From Sulfuricella denitrificans skB26 (GTDB lineage Bacteria; Pseudomonadota; Gammaproteobacteria; Burkholderiales; Sulfuricellaceae), in assembly GCF_000297055.2 (NCBI RefSeq), contig NC_022357.1, forward strand, positions 186,001-250,000: DNA of 64,000 bases, read 5' to 3'. The number at the start of each line of letters is the position of its first letter. Positions within the stretch are counted from its first letter, which is position 1. Under the pieces are notes generated by a model. The model saw nothing but the letters and a program-made list of their open reading frames with translations, had not been told where the DNA came from and did not search any database. Position numbers and translations under genes: made by a program. Shown here one piece after another: positions 45,233 through 59,063 of the stretch.

Positions 45233-47296
45233 TCAGCGTGCAGCGTGCAGCGCGAATGCCTCGAAGGTTGCCGCGTCCAAAGGTTTGCTGTACCAGTAGC
45301 CTTGCAACATATCGCAGCCCTGGTCGCTTAGAAACTGCCTTTGTACGGTAGTTTCTACACCTTCAGCCACTGTTTTCAACCCCAAGCTCCGGGCGAGCTG
45401 GATCACGGCGATGGCAATGGCGCTATCGTCTGGGTCCCCGGGAATATCCATCACAAAAGAGCGGTCGATCTTGAGCTTGCTCACCGGGAAGCGCTTAAGG
45501 TAGCCGAGAGAGGAATAGCCCGTGCCGAAATCGTCGATGGCGATGCTCAGGCCATGCTGGTTCAGCTGATTGAGCAGGCTCACGGCGGCATCGGGATTTT
45601 CCATGACGGAACCTTCGGTGATTTCCAGTTCCAGGGCGGAGGCAGGGACATCGAACTCCCGCAAAATATCGATGATATTGCCCACCAGGTTTTCCTGATG
45701 GAACTGTCGGGGAGAAAGGTTTACGGCAAAGCGCAAGTCGGTCAGTCCCACTTCGCGCCAGACTTTGATCTGGCGACAGACTTCGCGCAGCACCCAGGTG
45801 CCGATGGGCAGAATCATGCCGTTTTCTTCCGCCAGCGGGATGAACTGGAGGGGCGAAACCATTCCGCGCTCGGGATGATGCCAGCGGATCAGCGCTTCCG
45901 CGCCCACCAGTCGACCAGAGGCAATATCGGCCTGAGGCTGGTAATGAACGGTGAACTCACCCTGCGCCAGGGCACGGTGCAGGCTGTTTTCCAGCAGCAG
46001 GCGCTCGTTGCTGAACCGGTTCATTTCAGGGCTGAAAAACTGGAAATTATTCCGGCCCATCGCCTTGGCGTGGTACATGGAGGCATCGGCATTTTTCATC
46101 AGGGTTTCGATATTGTCGCCATCGTGCGGGTAGAGGCTGATGCCGATGCTGGTCGAACTGTGCAGAACCTGGCCACCGATATGGTAGGTCTGGGAGAGAT
46201 TGCCGAGGATTTTTTCCGCCACCTGGGCGGCCGCATTGACCACATCGTCGCCTGCCAGCGCCAGCACGAACTCGTCTCCGCCCAGGCGCGCCAGCAGGTC
46301 GCTTTCGCGCACACACTCCCTGAGCCGCTGCGCTACTTCTACCAGCAGACAATCGCCGATGTTGTGCCCCAGCGTGTCGTTGATGATCTTGAAGCGGTCC
46401 AGATCGATGAACATCAGGGCCACTTCCTGATTCTCCCGTTTGGCCGTGGCAATGACCTGCTCAAGACTGATTTGCAGATGCAAGCGATTGGGCAGCCCGG
46501 TCAGTGCATCATGGTGGGCGACATAGCGAATTTTTTCTTCGACGGCCTTTTGTTCACTGAGATCGGTAAAACTGCCGATATGAAAATCAATCTCGCCCTG
46601 GGCATTGCGCACCACCGAGATGGTGAGCAATTTGGGATAGATCTCGCCATTTTTGCGTCTATCCCACATTTCGCCCTGCCAGAAACCCTGTTCGCGAATG
46701 GCGTGCCACATGCGTTGGTATTCTTCGGCCGTGGCGTGGCCCGCAGACAGAATTTTTGGATTCTGGCCGCATATTTCTTCTGATGTATAGCCGGTCAAGC
46801 GGGTAAAGGCCGGATTTACTTCAACAATGCAATTGTCGCAGTCGGTGATCAGGATCGCCTCGCCGCCATACTCGAAAACATGGGCAGCAAGACGCAGCCG
46901 AGCTTCGGTACGTTTGCGCTGGAGGAGATTACGAACCCGAACGCGCAATACCGCCGCCACTACCGGCTTGGTGATATAGTCGTCCGCCCCCAGATCGAGG
47001 CCTTCGAGCTGGCTTTGCTCGGAGACGTCGGCAGTGATGAAGATCACCGGGATATCGCGGGTCTCGGGATTTTCGCGCAAGCGCCGCAAGACTTCGAGCC
47101 CGCTCATGCCCGGCATCACCACATCCAGCAGAATAAGCTGCGGGCGGTCATCCCTCTCGGCCAGATCGAGCGCTGTCGTACCACTGGTGGCGGTTTTTAT
47201 GCGGTGATCATCGCGTAGTGCTGCCACCAGCACGTGCAGGTTGGCGGGCATGTCGTCCACCAGCAGGATCAGCGGTTTTTCATTCGTCGTCATCAT
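45233..47296 (-). CDS. Response regulator with PAS-GGDEF-EAL domains
   Basis: This 687-residue protein starts with a receiver domain (about residues 8-122; phosphoacceptor Asp near 58 in LILLDVVMPGMSG). It continues with a PAS domain (about 135-250), GGDEF (about 260-425, RLGGDEFVLAL with the RxxD site RESD) and EAL (about 440-680). The EAL active-site motif is present as GAEALIRWHHP, with DDFGTGYSSL and DRSFV later. Both enzymatic halves look intact, so it may make or destroy cyclic-di-GMP depending on phosphorylation. It is last in the operon after the UrtA-like and hybrid kinase genes, 87 bases downstream, and is the likely output of that kinase. Confidence 0.93.
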   Translation of the reverse strand: MMTTNEKPLILLVDDMPANLHVLVAALRDDHRIKTATSGTTALDLAERDDRPQLILLDVVMPGMSGLEVLRRLRENPETRDIPVIFITADVSEQSQLEGLDLGADDYITKPVVAAVLRVRVRNLLQRKRTEARLRLAAHVFEYGGEAILITDCDNCIVEVNPAFTRLTGYTSEEICGQNPKILSAGHATAEEYQRMWHAIREQGFWQGEMWDRRKNGEIYPKLLTISVVRNAQGEIDFHIGSFTDLSEQKAVEEKIRYVAHHDALTGLPNRLHLQISLEQVIATAKRENQEVALMFIDLDRFKIINDTLGHNIGDCLLVEVAQRLRECVRESDLLARLGGDEFVLALAGDDVVNAAAQVAEKILGNLSQTYHIGGQVLHSSTSIGISLYPHDGDNIETLMKNADASMYHAKAMGRNNFQFFSPEMNRFSNERLLLENSLHRALAQGEFTVHYQPQADIASGRLVGAEALIRWHHPERGMVSPLQFIPLAEENGMILPIGTWVLREVCRQIKVWREVGLTDLRFAVNLSPRQFHQENLVGNIIDILREFDVPASALELEITEGSVMENPDAAVSLLNQLNQHGLSIAIDDFGTGYSSLGYLKRFPVSKLKIDRSFVMDIPGDPDDSAIAIAVIQLARSLGLKTVAEGVETTVQRQFLSDQGCDMLQGYWYSKPLDAATFEAFALHAAR

Positions 47297-47383
47297 TTCA
47301 ATGTCAGATTTGGTTTGGACGTCCGTGGTCTCTAAAAATGTTCGCTCTTTACATTTCGTGAACAGATTCTCTGCAAGCCTATG

Positions 47384-50300
47384 CTACACATCTTTGTTCC
47401 CCAATGTCACCCCATAAATAGCCGCCAGTTGCACAACGCTGGCCAATGCCCCGTCATGGTCGAAATGGTCTACCTGCTGCATCAATCGTGCAAGGGCTTT
47501 ATCGGGCCAGTTCGAGCGGGCGAGGTTGTGCAGGGACTCTGCCAGTTCAACCGGAATCAGCTCCTGTTCCTGCAGGTAGGGTGCCAGACGGTCCAGCATC
47601 TGGGTCAGCATCTCCCGGTCGATGGCGTGTTCTGCGGTGGCAGAGAGCGCTGGCGCGATATGGGTGTTGATGGCGTCCAGCGCCGCGGTGAGCGCGTCGA
47701 CGAAATCCTGGCGGGTGGCGGGTGCGCTCTCTGATTTGAGATCGTCTTCCAGCTGCCCGGCCGCCTTGGCCAGTACTACCGCTCCCAGATTGCCTGCGAC
47801 GCCCTTGAGGGTGTGCAGCAAAACGGCGGCCTGCGCATTGTCACCCGCTTGCACCAGCGTATCGAGTTGCGCCAGCACCTCCGACTGCTCCCCGGCAAAA
47901 CCGAGGAGCAGTCGGGCCAGCAGGTTGCGATTTCCGTCCAGTCGGTGCAATGCCATTTCAAGATTGAAACCCGGCAAGGATGCCGGAAGAGCACCACTGC
48001 CCGATTCGATGACGCTCTCGGCGCTTTCCCGGGAGGGTTGGCTGCCGGTTGTCACCCATTTCAGCAGCACCCTGATCATGTCCTCGGGGTCGATGGGTTT
48101 GGCGATGAAGTCCACCATCCCGACAGCGGCACATTGATCTCTGTCCTCCTGCAGCACCGCTGCCGTCATGGCGATGATCGGCAGCGATTTGCCCTGGGGC
48201 AGTTCGCGTATCAGCCGGGCCGCCTCCAGACCGTCCATGATGGGCATGTGCAGATCCATCAGCACGGCATCGAAGGTCTCGGTTTTTACCCGCTCCACCG
48301 CTTCGCCGCCATGCTCGGCCAAGGTTAGAGACACGCCACGCCGTTCGAGAAATTCGGCTGCCATCAGCCGGTTGATGGCGTTATCTTCCACCAGCAGAAC
48401 ACGCACTCCCTGCAGGCCCTGCGGGGATGCGACCGTATCGGCGGGGGCGCCGGCTAGAGACAACGGCTGCACCGTGTTGTGGGATGGAGCAACACCGGCC
48501 TGAATGGTGAAGATGAAAGCAGATCCCTGGCCTTCGACGCTGGAGACGGAAATCTCGCCGCCCATCAGCTCCACCAGTTGCTTGCAGATGGCCAGGCCTA
48601 GCCCGGTGCCGCCATATTTGCGGGTCGTCGAGCTATCGGCCTGGGTAAATGCCTGGAACAGACGCTCCGCTTGACCGCTGGACAAGCCGATGCCGGTATC
48701 GCGCACAGAGAAGCGCAGCTGCTGGGTGGCAGGGGTGTGCTCCGCCACTTCAACTTTGATATGTATCTCGCCGCGCTCGGTGAATTTAATGGCGTTGCTG
48801 ACCAGATTGGTTAGCACCTGGGAAAGGCGCAGAGGGTCACCGAGAATTTCGGCGGGCACATCGGGCGCGATCTCGAGAATCAGTTCCAGCTTCTTTTCCT
48901 CAATCCGGGCGCTGAACAGGTCGGCCACCTGTTCCAGGCTTTCCTGCAGGTGGAACGGCACCTGCTCGATACTCATGTGTCCGGCCTCGATCTTGGAAAA
49001 ATCGAGAATGTCATTAAGTATGCCCAGCAGCGAACGGGCAGAGGCGTGGGTTTTTTTCAGGAAGTCCTGCTGATGGTGGGTCAATTCGGTGTCCAGCACC
49101 AGCTGGGTGAGGCCGAGGATGGCATTCATCGGCGTGCGGATTTCATGGCTCATGTTGGCGAGGAATTCCGATTTGGCCCGGTTGGCGGCTTCGGCGGCCT
49201 GTCTGGCCTCGATCTGGGCGGCTTCGTTGCGCTTACGGTCGGTGATGTCGAAATGAACGCCCAGCATACGCAGCGGCTGCCCCTGCGCATCCCATTCGAC
49301 CAGCTTGCCAATGGAGAGGAGCCACTTCCATTCCCCGGACCGGGTGCGCTGTCTGAACTCGACGTGATATTCCGGTATTTTCCCTGCGATGTAGTCAAGA
49401 TAGGCCGCCGCCACCAAGTCGTGATCGTCCGGATGCAAACGCTCGATCCAGGCTGCGTGCGTTTCGTGGAATTCCGCCGGTTCGTAGCCCAGCATGAGCG
49501 CGTATTCGGTGTTGACAATGGCCTCCCCGGTTTGAACATTGAGGTCGTAGAGGCCCTGGCTGCTGGCAGCAAGTGTGAGCCGCAGGCGTTCCTCGCTGAC
49601 ACGCAATGAGTCTTCCGCCAGCTTTTGCCGGGTGACGTCCTGGACTGTGCCTATCGATCGAAGCGGCTTGCCTTCCTCATCGAATTCCGATTCGCAGCGC
49701 TCGTGTACCCACTTGATGCGGCCATCGCGCATGCGCAGCCGGTGAGAAATTTCGTAAGGCGTACGGGTCTCGAGCGAATAAGAATAGGCTTGGTTCACTC
49801 GTTCGCGGTCATCGGGGTGGATGGCTTCGAGGAAAGCTTCATAGGTGGCGCCGAACTGACTCTTGTCGATCTCGAACAGGCGGAATATTTCATCTGACCA
49901 GATCAGCTCGCCCTTCTGCAGATCCAGTTCCCAGCTGCCCAGCTGAGCGATGTGCTGTGCTTCATTCAAGCGCTCTGCACTGATGTGCAGCGCCAGTTCC
50001 ATGGACCTGCGCGCAGTCACATCCTGACCCGTGGCGAGCACCGAAATGACCTTGCCCTGCGCATCTTTCATGGCCTGGTCGTACCATTCGATCTCGAGTT
50101 TTTCACCGCTGCGCGTGACGATGGGGCTGGTGTTGCCGCGTGTCGGCTCATCGTGGACAGCATTCTGGAACAAGATGCGGCTATTGTCCTGGTCGCGTGC
50201 CGGCAGGAAGGTGCGGAACCAGTCCTTGCCACTGATCTCGTCGAGCCGGTAGCCGGTAAGCTGTTCGAAATAGGGGTTGACGTATTCGATGATGCCCTGG

Positions 50301-52336
50301 GCGTCGAGCAGCAGGACAATCACCGGCGCGGTATTGACCAGACCAGCGGCGAAATCGCGCTCGTGTCGCAGTTCCTGCTCCATCTGCTTGCGCGCCGTGA
50401 TGTCACGTGACAACACGATGAAACGAGGCTCTTGCCCGGGAGCGGTGTTTTTGCGGGAGACGGAAAGCTCGAACCACGAATTGCCACCCGGAAGGGTCAG
50501 CTCGAACTGCTGGCCATGTGACCGGCCATTTTTATGTGCCTCTTGCAATGCCTGCATGACAATATCCGCCGCCTCGGGCGGCAGCACATCGAGGACTTTT
50601 TTCCCGAGCAGTTCGTCCGCCGGTGCGGCCAGCAAATCATGGCGCTGGGCACGGATATCATGGTAAGTCCCATCCAGCCCCAGTTCAAAAAGAAGATCCG
50701 GGATGGCATCGATAGTGGCTTCCAGCTGGTTACGCGTGGCCAGAGTTTGAAGCGCGGCCTGCTTTCTCGCCGTGATATCCACGAACGAACCCATCATGCA
50801 GACAGGTTGCCCGGCCTCATCCATCACCCTATGCGCCGATAACTGCAAATCGGCCAGCGCGCCGTCATTCAGGCGGGCGCGCAATTCGCCCTGCCAGTGG
50901 CCCTGCTGCCGCAGAAGTTCCATCACTATTTGTGCCTGTTCAGGCTTATCCCAGAATTCGAGCGACGAGCGCCCGAGGGCATCTCCCGGCCCTTGCAGCC
51001 GCCATAGATCAACAAACGCCCGGTTTACGTAGGAAATTATGCCATCCAGATCGACAATGGTGATGGCGTTGATCGAGGATTCAATGGCGGCATCCTTGAT
51101 GCGCAAGTTGGCCAGGCTCTGTGTCAGCTCGGCGGTACGCTGCTCGATCTTCCCCTCAAGCTCCGCATAGGAAGCTTGCAAACGCTCCGCCATGATATTG
51201 AAGGAAGTGGCAAGGTAGCCCAGTTCGTCCCGCCCGACCACAGGCACGCGCTGGTCAAGCTTGCCGGCGGCGATGTCCTTTGCGCTATCGCTGAGGTCTT
51301 TCAGGGGCGCGACTACACGGCGTCCGAGCAGGAGGGCGCCAAGAAGGGCGGCAAACAGGGCCAGCCCGATAACCGTCAGACTGAAGTTGCGCACCCGGTA
51401 AACCGGAGCGAGCGCCTCTGCCGCGTCCATCTTGACCACCATGCCCCAGCCCATGCGGGGCAGGTAGCGCCATGCCGCCACCACGGGTCGTGCCATGTAA
51501 TCCAACTCGAAACCACTGCCGCGCTCGCCATTCAGGGCGCGAATCATGGGTTCTACGCGATCTTGCCCGTCGAGCGGGATTTTGTGCCTCATCGAAGCAT
51601 CGGGGTCGGACTTCAGCGGCGTCACCGCCAGCGCGGTGTGCTCGTCCTCCAGGCGCGCCACCACGGTTTCGCCGCTATTTCCCAACCCGGTCTTGTCGAG
51701 CAGCACCTGAAATACATGGGTTTTATCGATCTGTAGCGCCAGCACGCCGACCAGTTTGCCCTCAATCGTGATCGGCACAGCGACAAAGGCGGCGATGGCA
51801 TTGCCCGATGGCGCATACACCGAAAATTCCGAAATTCCGCTTTCCAGCGTGCTCAGCGCATTGCGGGTGACCTTGGCCAGACCGCTGTCGCGATAGGGAT
51901 CGGTGTACAGATTGGTGGCAAAGTCGGCTTCATGCTTCTGGGAATACACCACCGTGCCTTGCGGGGAAATCAGGAGCAGATCGTAATAACCGGTCGTGTT
52001 GAGGAAGCGCTTGAAATAGCCACGGTAGCTGGCATCCAGCCGGCGATAGGCGGCGGATTCGACCCCGTCCCGGGCAAACACTTCGACAAACTCGCCCATA
52101 GCCCGGCGCGTGGTATTTCCCTGCGTCTTGATCAAGGCATCGCGGGCGAGTTCGCTCAGATAACTGTCGATCTGATCCGCTTTTTTGTCGGCGATAGCTG
52201 CGATTTGCCGGGACGTCGTCTGTTGCATTTCCTTTTCGAAAGTCTGAAACAGACTGTAGCCGATCAGCAGAATAGGCAGCAGCGAGATCGCCAGGAACCA
52301 GACTACGAAACGCTGGGTGATGGAAGTGTAGTTCAT
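47384..52336 (-). CDS. Giant hybrid sensor histidine kinase (dCache-HAMP-PAS5-HK-REC-HPt)
   Basis: The protein has 1,650 residues. A first helix (about 12-33) and a second (about 325-345) enclose a dCache-like periplasmic domain. HAMP follows (about 350-400, [33 protein letters not shown]). Then come about five PAS domains (410-1035), HisKA with [14 protein letters not shown] (His about 1062), an ATPase domain with [18 protein letters not shown], a receiver with Asp in [13 protein letters not shown] (about 1362), and an HPt domain with [12 protein letters not shown] (about 1507). This is a complete phosphorelay. The ATG overlaps the stop of the UrtA-like gene (ATGA). The final phosphate acceptor is probably the downstream response regulator. 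Confidence 0.94.
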   Translation of the reverse strand: MNYTSITQRFVVWFLAISLLPILLIGYSLFQTFEKEMQQTTSRQIAAIADKKADQIDSYLSELARDALIKTQGNTTRRAMGEFVEVFARDGVESAAYRRLDASYRGYFKRFLNTTGYYDLLLISPQGTVVYSQKHEADFATNLYTDPYRDSGLAKVTRNALSTLESGISEFSVYAPSGNAIAAFVAVPITIEGKLVGVLALQIDKTHVFQVLLDKTGLGNSGETVVARLEDEHTALAVTPLKSDPDASMRHKIPLDGQDRVEPMIRALNGERGSGFELDYMARPVVAAWRYLPRMGWGMVVKMDAAEALAPVYRVRNFSLTVIGLALFAALLGALLLGRRVVAPLKDLSDSAKDIAAGKLDQRVPVVGRDELGYLATSFNIMAERLQASYAELEGKIEQRTAELTQSLANLRIKDAAIESSINAITIVDLDGIISYVNRAFVDLWRLQGPGDALGRSSLEFWDKPEQAQIVMELLRQQGHWQGELRARLNDGALADLQLSAHRVMDEAGQPVCMMGSFVDITARKQAALQTLATRNQLEATIDAIPDLLFELGLDGTYHDIRAQRHDLLAAPADELLGKKVLDVLPPEAADIVMQALQEAHKNGRSHGQQFELTLPGGNSWFELSVSRKNTAPGQEPRFIVLSRDITARKQMEQELRHERDFAAGLVNTAPVIVLLLDAQGIIEYVNPYFEQLTGYRLDEISGKDWFRTFLPARDQDNSRILFQNAVHDEPTRGNTSPIVTRSGEKLEIEWYDQAMKDAQGKVISVLATGQDVTARRSMELALHISAERLNEAQHIAQLGSWELDLQKGELIWSDEIFRLFEIDKSQFGATYEAFLEAIHPDDRERVNQAYSYSLETRTPYEISHRLRMRDGRIKWVHERCESEFDEEGKPLRSIGTVQDVTRQKLAEDSLRVSEERLRLTLAASSQGLYDLNVQTGEAIVNTEYALMLGYEPAEFHETHAAWIERLHPDDHDLVAAAYLDYIAGKIPEYHVEFRQRTRSGEWKWLLSIGKLVEWDAQGQPLRMLGVHFDITDRKRNEAAQIEARQAAEAANRAKSEFLANMSHEIRTPMNAILGLTQLVLDTELTHHQQDFLKKTHASARSLLGILNDILDFSKIEAGHMSIEQVPFHLQESLEQVADLFSARIEEKKLELILEIAPDVPAEILGDPLRLSQVLTNLVSNAIKFTERGEIHIKVEVAEHTPATQQLRFSVRDTGIGLSSGQAERLFQAFTQADSSTTRKYGGTGLGLAICKQLVELMGGEISVSSVEGQGSAFIFTIQAGVAPSHNTVQPLSLAGAPADTVASPQGLQGVRVLLVEDNAINRLMAAEFLERRGVSLTLAEHGGEAVERVKTETFDAVLMDLHMPIMDGLEAARLIRELPQGKSLPIIAMTAAVLQEDRDQCAAVGMVDFIAKPIDPEDMIRVLLKWVTTGSQPSRESAESVIESGSGALPASLPGFNLEMALHRLDGNRNLLARLLLGFAGEQSEVLAQLDTLVQAGDNAQAAVLLHTLKGVAGNLGAVVLAKAAGQLEDDLKSESAPATRQDFVDALTAALDAINTHIAPALSATAEHAIDREMLTQMLDRLAPYLQEQELIPVELAESLHNLARSNWPDKALARLMQQVDHFDHDGALASVVQLAAIYGVTLGNKDV

Positions 52337-53565
52337 GGCTGCGCCCCTTCGGCGGATTGCAGCAACTGCAGCCATTCATCGCGGAAGCGATAGCTGGGGA
52401 AGGGCGCCGGCTCCAGCGCTTGCCCGGCATCCCAGACGATGTCGAACTGCCCGTCAGGCCTGACCTTGCCGATGCGCGGGGTTTTCCACAGATGCCGGGT
52501 GTCCGGGTCGATGGCCACCATTCCTTCGGGTGCATTCAGGGTCTGGCGCAATATCGTGCGCTGTACCTTGGCAGGTTCTGCGGAGCCGGCTTCGCGCGCC
52601 GCCTGCACCCACAGATGCAGGCCGATGTAGGCGGCTTCCATCGGGTCATCGGTCATCCGGTCAGCGCCGAGGCGGGCCTGAAATGCGGCGACGAAACGGC
52701 GGTTTTTCTCCCCCGGCAGGGACTGGAAGTAACTCCACACCGCATAATGCTGACTAAGCTGGGCGCCGCCCCACGCTTTCATCGTGGCTTCCGTCACGCT
52801 GAAAGAAACCAGCGGCAGATGGGCTAATCCGGCTTTTCCCAACGCGGCGAAGAAATGGGCGTTGCTGTCTCCGTTGAGGGTGTTCAGCACCACATCCGGG
52901 CGCTGCCTCGCGATATCTGCCACTACCGTCTCCATGGCGCTTTCCCCCAGCGGCAGGTAGCGTTCCCCGGTCAGTACTGCGCCTTGTGCGGTCAACAGGT
53001 CCTTGATGATGATATTGGCCATGCGCGGGAAGACGTAGTCCGAGCCCACCAGGTAGACGCGTTTGCCCAGATTCTCCAGTGCCCAATGCACCCCGGGGAT
53101 GATCTGCTGGTTGGGCGCAGCGCCGGTGTAGATGATGTTGGGCGACATCTCCATGCCCTCATACTGCACCGGGTAGAACAGCAGGTGATGGTGCTTTTCG
53201 ACCACCGGCTTGACTGCCTTGCGGCAGGCGGAGGTCCAGCAGCCGAACAGGGCGCTGACCTTTTCTTCAGTGATCAGGCGCTCGGCCTGCTGGGCACAAT
53301 AGGTCGAATCGGAACGGCAATCCACCACCACCGCTTCGATTTTTTGCCCCATGATGCCGCCCGCTGCATTGGCTTCCTCGATCGCCAACCGGAGGGTGTT
53401 CACCAGCGGTTTTTCGCTGGCTGCCATGGTGCCGGTGAGGGAGTGCAGTACGCCGATGCGGATGTTCGGCGGGGGAGCCGATTGCTGCCACCAGGTGATG
53501 AGGGCGTAAATCACCAGGATGACCAGCACTATCCGCCCGACGAGAAACAAGCGGTTGAATTTCAT
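52333..53565 (-). CDS. UrtA/AmiC-like periplasmic ligand-binding protein, membrane-anchored
   Basis: This 410-residue type 1 periplasmic-binding fold protein of the urea/amide branch has IRIGVLHSLTGTMAASEKPLVNTLRLAIEEANAAGGIMG at its start and FGCWTSACRKAVKPVVEKHHHLLFYPVQYEGMEMSPNIIYTGA. The latter block is close to that of UrtA and FmdD, where it contacts urea or short amides. The N-terminus is an uncleaved-looking helix (about 9-27) without a lipobox, so the protein is probably tethered to the membrane. No permease or ATPase genes of an ABC importer are nearby. The ATGA overlap with the hybrid kinase makes it the likely sensor subunit of that kinase. Confidence 0.88.
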   Translation of the reverse strand: MKFNRLFLVGRIVLVILVIYALITWWQQSAPPPNIRIGVLHSLTGTMAASEKPLVNTLRLAIEEANAAGGIMGQKIEAVVVDCRSDSTYCAQQAERLITEEKVSALFGCWTSACRKAVKPVVEKHHHLLFYPVQYEGMEMSPNIIYTGAAPNQQIIPGVHWALENLGKRVYLVGSDYVFPRMANIIIKDLLTAQGAVLTGERYLPLGESAMETVVADIARQRPDVVLNTLNGDSNAHFFAALGKAGLAHLPLVSFSVTEATMKAWGGAQLSQHYAVWSYFQSLPGEKNRRFVAAFQARLGADRMTDDPMEAAYIGLHLWVQAAREAGSAEPAKVQRTILRQTLNAPEGMVAIDPDTRHLWKTPRIGKVRPDGQFDIVWDAGQALEPAPFPSYRFRDEWLQLLQSAEGAQP

Positions 53566-53710
53566 GGGCGGTCGATGAGTGGGCGCAACGGCATACCGGC
53601 TCCATTGTTTATTTGCTTGCGCCGATTGTACCGTTGAGTTTGAAGCTAGGGAATATCTTTAGTAATTTTGTCGGATACTCGACAAACCCACCCCTTTACT
53701 TCGTCCCCGG

Positions 53711-57406
<3,696 letters not shown>

Positions 57407-57450
57407 GGCAAAGGTGTATTGGTAGATAGATAGTGCCTATAATAACATCA

Positions 57451-57519
57451 GCCAATCGAAACAAGCGCCCTTCACCATGGCCTCCTCTCCCGCTTGTGGG
57501 AGCGGATGGTGGAGAGGGA
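57451..57519 (+). repeat. Dispersed palindromic repeat, copy 6
   Basis: GCCAATCGAAACAAGCGCCC, CTCTCCCGCTTGTGGGAG and GGTGGAGAGGGA mark this copy, whose right half has diverged. It occupies half of the gap between divergent metH and the rhodanese gene and so lies where both promoters must be. Confidence 0.82.
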
Positions 57520-57543
57520 CCCGCAAAGATCAAGGAGCACAAT

Positions 57544-57930
57544 ATGCAACACATGACACCCAAACAGACGTACGAATTCCTGCAGTCCAACCCTGAAGCG
57601 GTATTCGTCGATGTGCGCAGCGAAATGGAGTACCTGTTCGTCGGTCATCCCGAGGGCTCGATGCTGGTTCCCTGGATCGACGGTCCCGACTGGGAAATCA
57701 ATCCGGATTTTATCGGTCACGTGAAAAAAGCTGCCAGCGTGAACCGACCGGTAGTGCTGATCTGCCGCTCCGGACGCCGTTCGGTAGATGCCGGGCTGGC
57801 GTTGGAAAAAGCCGGACTCCAGGACGTTTACAATGTGCTGCACGGCTTCGAGGGCGATCTGGACGACCATCATCACCGCAACTCGCATAACGGCTGGCGC
57901 CACGAAGGACTGCCCTGGGCGCAGACCTGA
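57544..57930 (+). CDS. Single-domain rhodanese-like protein
   Basis: This 128-residue cytoplasmic sulfurtransferase-like protein has the CH2-type segment FVDVRSEMEYLFVGHPEGS and the active-site loop CRSGRRS, with catalytic Cys near residue 75. The DHHHRNSHNGWRHEGLPW end is typical of a family of proteobacterial rhodaneses. ATG at 57544 is preceded by AAGGAG. A longer frame upstream is translated repeat and was rejected. Proximity to metH may reflect sulfur metabolism, but there is no operon link because the genes diverge. Confidence 0.93.
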   Translation: MQHMTPKQTYEFLQSNPEAVFVDVRSEMEYLFVGHPEGSMLVPWIDGPDWEINPDFIGHVKKAASVNRPVVLICRSGRRSVDAGLALEKAGLQDVYNVLHGFEGDLDDHHHRNSHNGWRHEGLPWAQT

Positions 57931-58055
57931 TAAGAAGTCCTGAGTGCCTGGTATCGCTGCGATGATTTTTTGAACTCGGGACTCACTAACCGGTTGGTTT
58001 TTACGGCGAAAGAAATGCATAATGCGCGGCTAGGCCATAATTAAAGCGTGACTCG

Positions 58056-59063
58056 GTGGAACCTGTGGAACTTCTGAAGCAGAACCTGGCGATCGAACCC
58101 GATCTGCAGAACTTTATCGGTTTTGTCCTTGAAAGCGTAACCCGGCTTGGGGGCAACCCCTTTGCCGCTTCCATCGCTTCGCTCGACCTGATGAAGAAGT
58201 TGCGTGGCGCCGGTGCCGGCACTGGCTACCCCCTGCCGGCCAGCTTGCTGCTTCAGGGCAAGCAACTGGTGGCGCAATGGGGGGAAAGTGTTAAGTCACA
58301 TGCCCAGTTGTCCACCCTCGCTCAACCGCCACAAGCCGAGATTATCGAACAACTGCGCCAGCACCTGCTGAATTCGACCGAGTCCGCCGACCCAGCCCTC
58401 CTGTTCCAGCGCAACGCGGAAATGACGCGCCACTTCAACGAAACCCGTTCCCGCACCGAAAAAGAGCTGGAAACCCTCCAGCAAACCCTGGTGAAACGCC
58501 AGACCGAACTACACGAATCCCTGCGTCAGGCTGAAACAGATCCGCTCACCGGGCTCCTCAACCGACGCGCCTTCGATGAAAAACTCGGCCAGGCCTTCCG
58601 CCACACCATGCGACAAAAAGTCTCGCCGCTATCGCTGATCATGCTCGACCTCGACCATTTCAAGGAAATCAACGATCACTTCGGCCATCAGTTCGGCGAC
58701 GCCTACCTCAACAAGATGGCGCACACGCTGACACACGTCATCCGAGAAGATGTGGATTTCGCCTTCCGGACCGGCGGAGATGAATTTGCCATGGTCCTGT
58801 TTGCCGACTACCCTCAGGCCTGCAACAAGGCGACGCAAGTCCTGCGTTTGATGGAAACCAAGGTCAGCATCGGCATCAGCACCATCAACCCGAGCACCCC
58901 GGATAGTCTCACTGTTGAAGAATTCATACTGCACGCCGACAGCGCCTTGTATGAGGCGAAAAATTCCGGGCGTGGCCGGGCCGTGGTCGATCTTTGCTCT
59001 GTGTCGGACAGCGGCGACTGCCAATTTCCCTGCATGAAACTGGCGAATTCCACCCATGGCTAA
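58056..59063 (+). CDS. GGDEF diguanylate cyclase of a stressosome-like operon
   Basis: This 335-residue soluble protein has a helical N-terminal region (about 1-105) of no recognised family, a coiled coil (about 120-160) and a GGDEF domain (about 160-315; FRTGGDEFAMVLF). The active-site motif is intact, but the inhibitory RxxD is replaced by EDVD, unlike the three other GGDEF proteins of the window, so feedback control should be weaker. The start is GTG at 58056 with no clear ribosome-binding site; no ATG fits. Its end overlaps the next gene by 8 bases. The N-terminal region may be the docking part for the RsbT-like protein, by analogy with RsbU. Confidence 0.87.
   Translation: MEPVELLKQNLAIEPDLQNFIGFVLESVTRLGGNPFAASIASLDLMKKLRGAGAGTGYPLPASLLLQGKQLVAQWGESVKSHAQLSTLAQPPQAEIIEQLRQHLLNSTESADPALLFQRNAEMTRHFNETRSRTEKELETLQQTLVKRQTELHESLRQAETDPLTGLLNRRAFDEKLGQAFRHTMRQKVSPLSLIMLDLDHFKEINDHFGHQFGDAYLNKMAHTLTHVIREDVDFAFRTGGDEFAMVLFADYPQACNKATQVLRLMETKVSIGISTINPSTPDSLTVEEFILHADSALYEAKNSGRGRAVVDLCSVSDSGDCQFPCMKLANSTHG

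Noticed and set aside
57433-57543. Longer rhodanese start at 57433
   Set aside because: The extra residues are translated repeat copy 6; a good AAGGAG site and the family start agree on 57544.
57407-57543. Cobalamin riboswitch before metH
   Set aside because: The gap is 137 bases, half of it repeat copy 6; no B12-box sequence was seen.
57937-57982. GTCCTGAGT/ACTCGGGAC stem as a terminator after the rhodanese gene
   Set aside because: The stem encloses a 28-base loop and has no T run directly after it.
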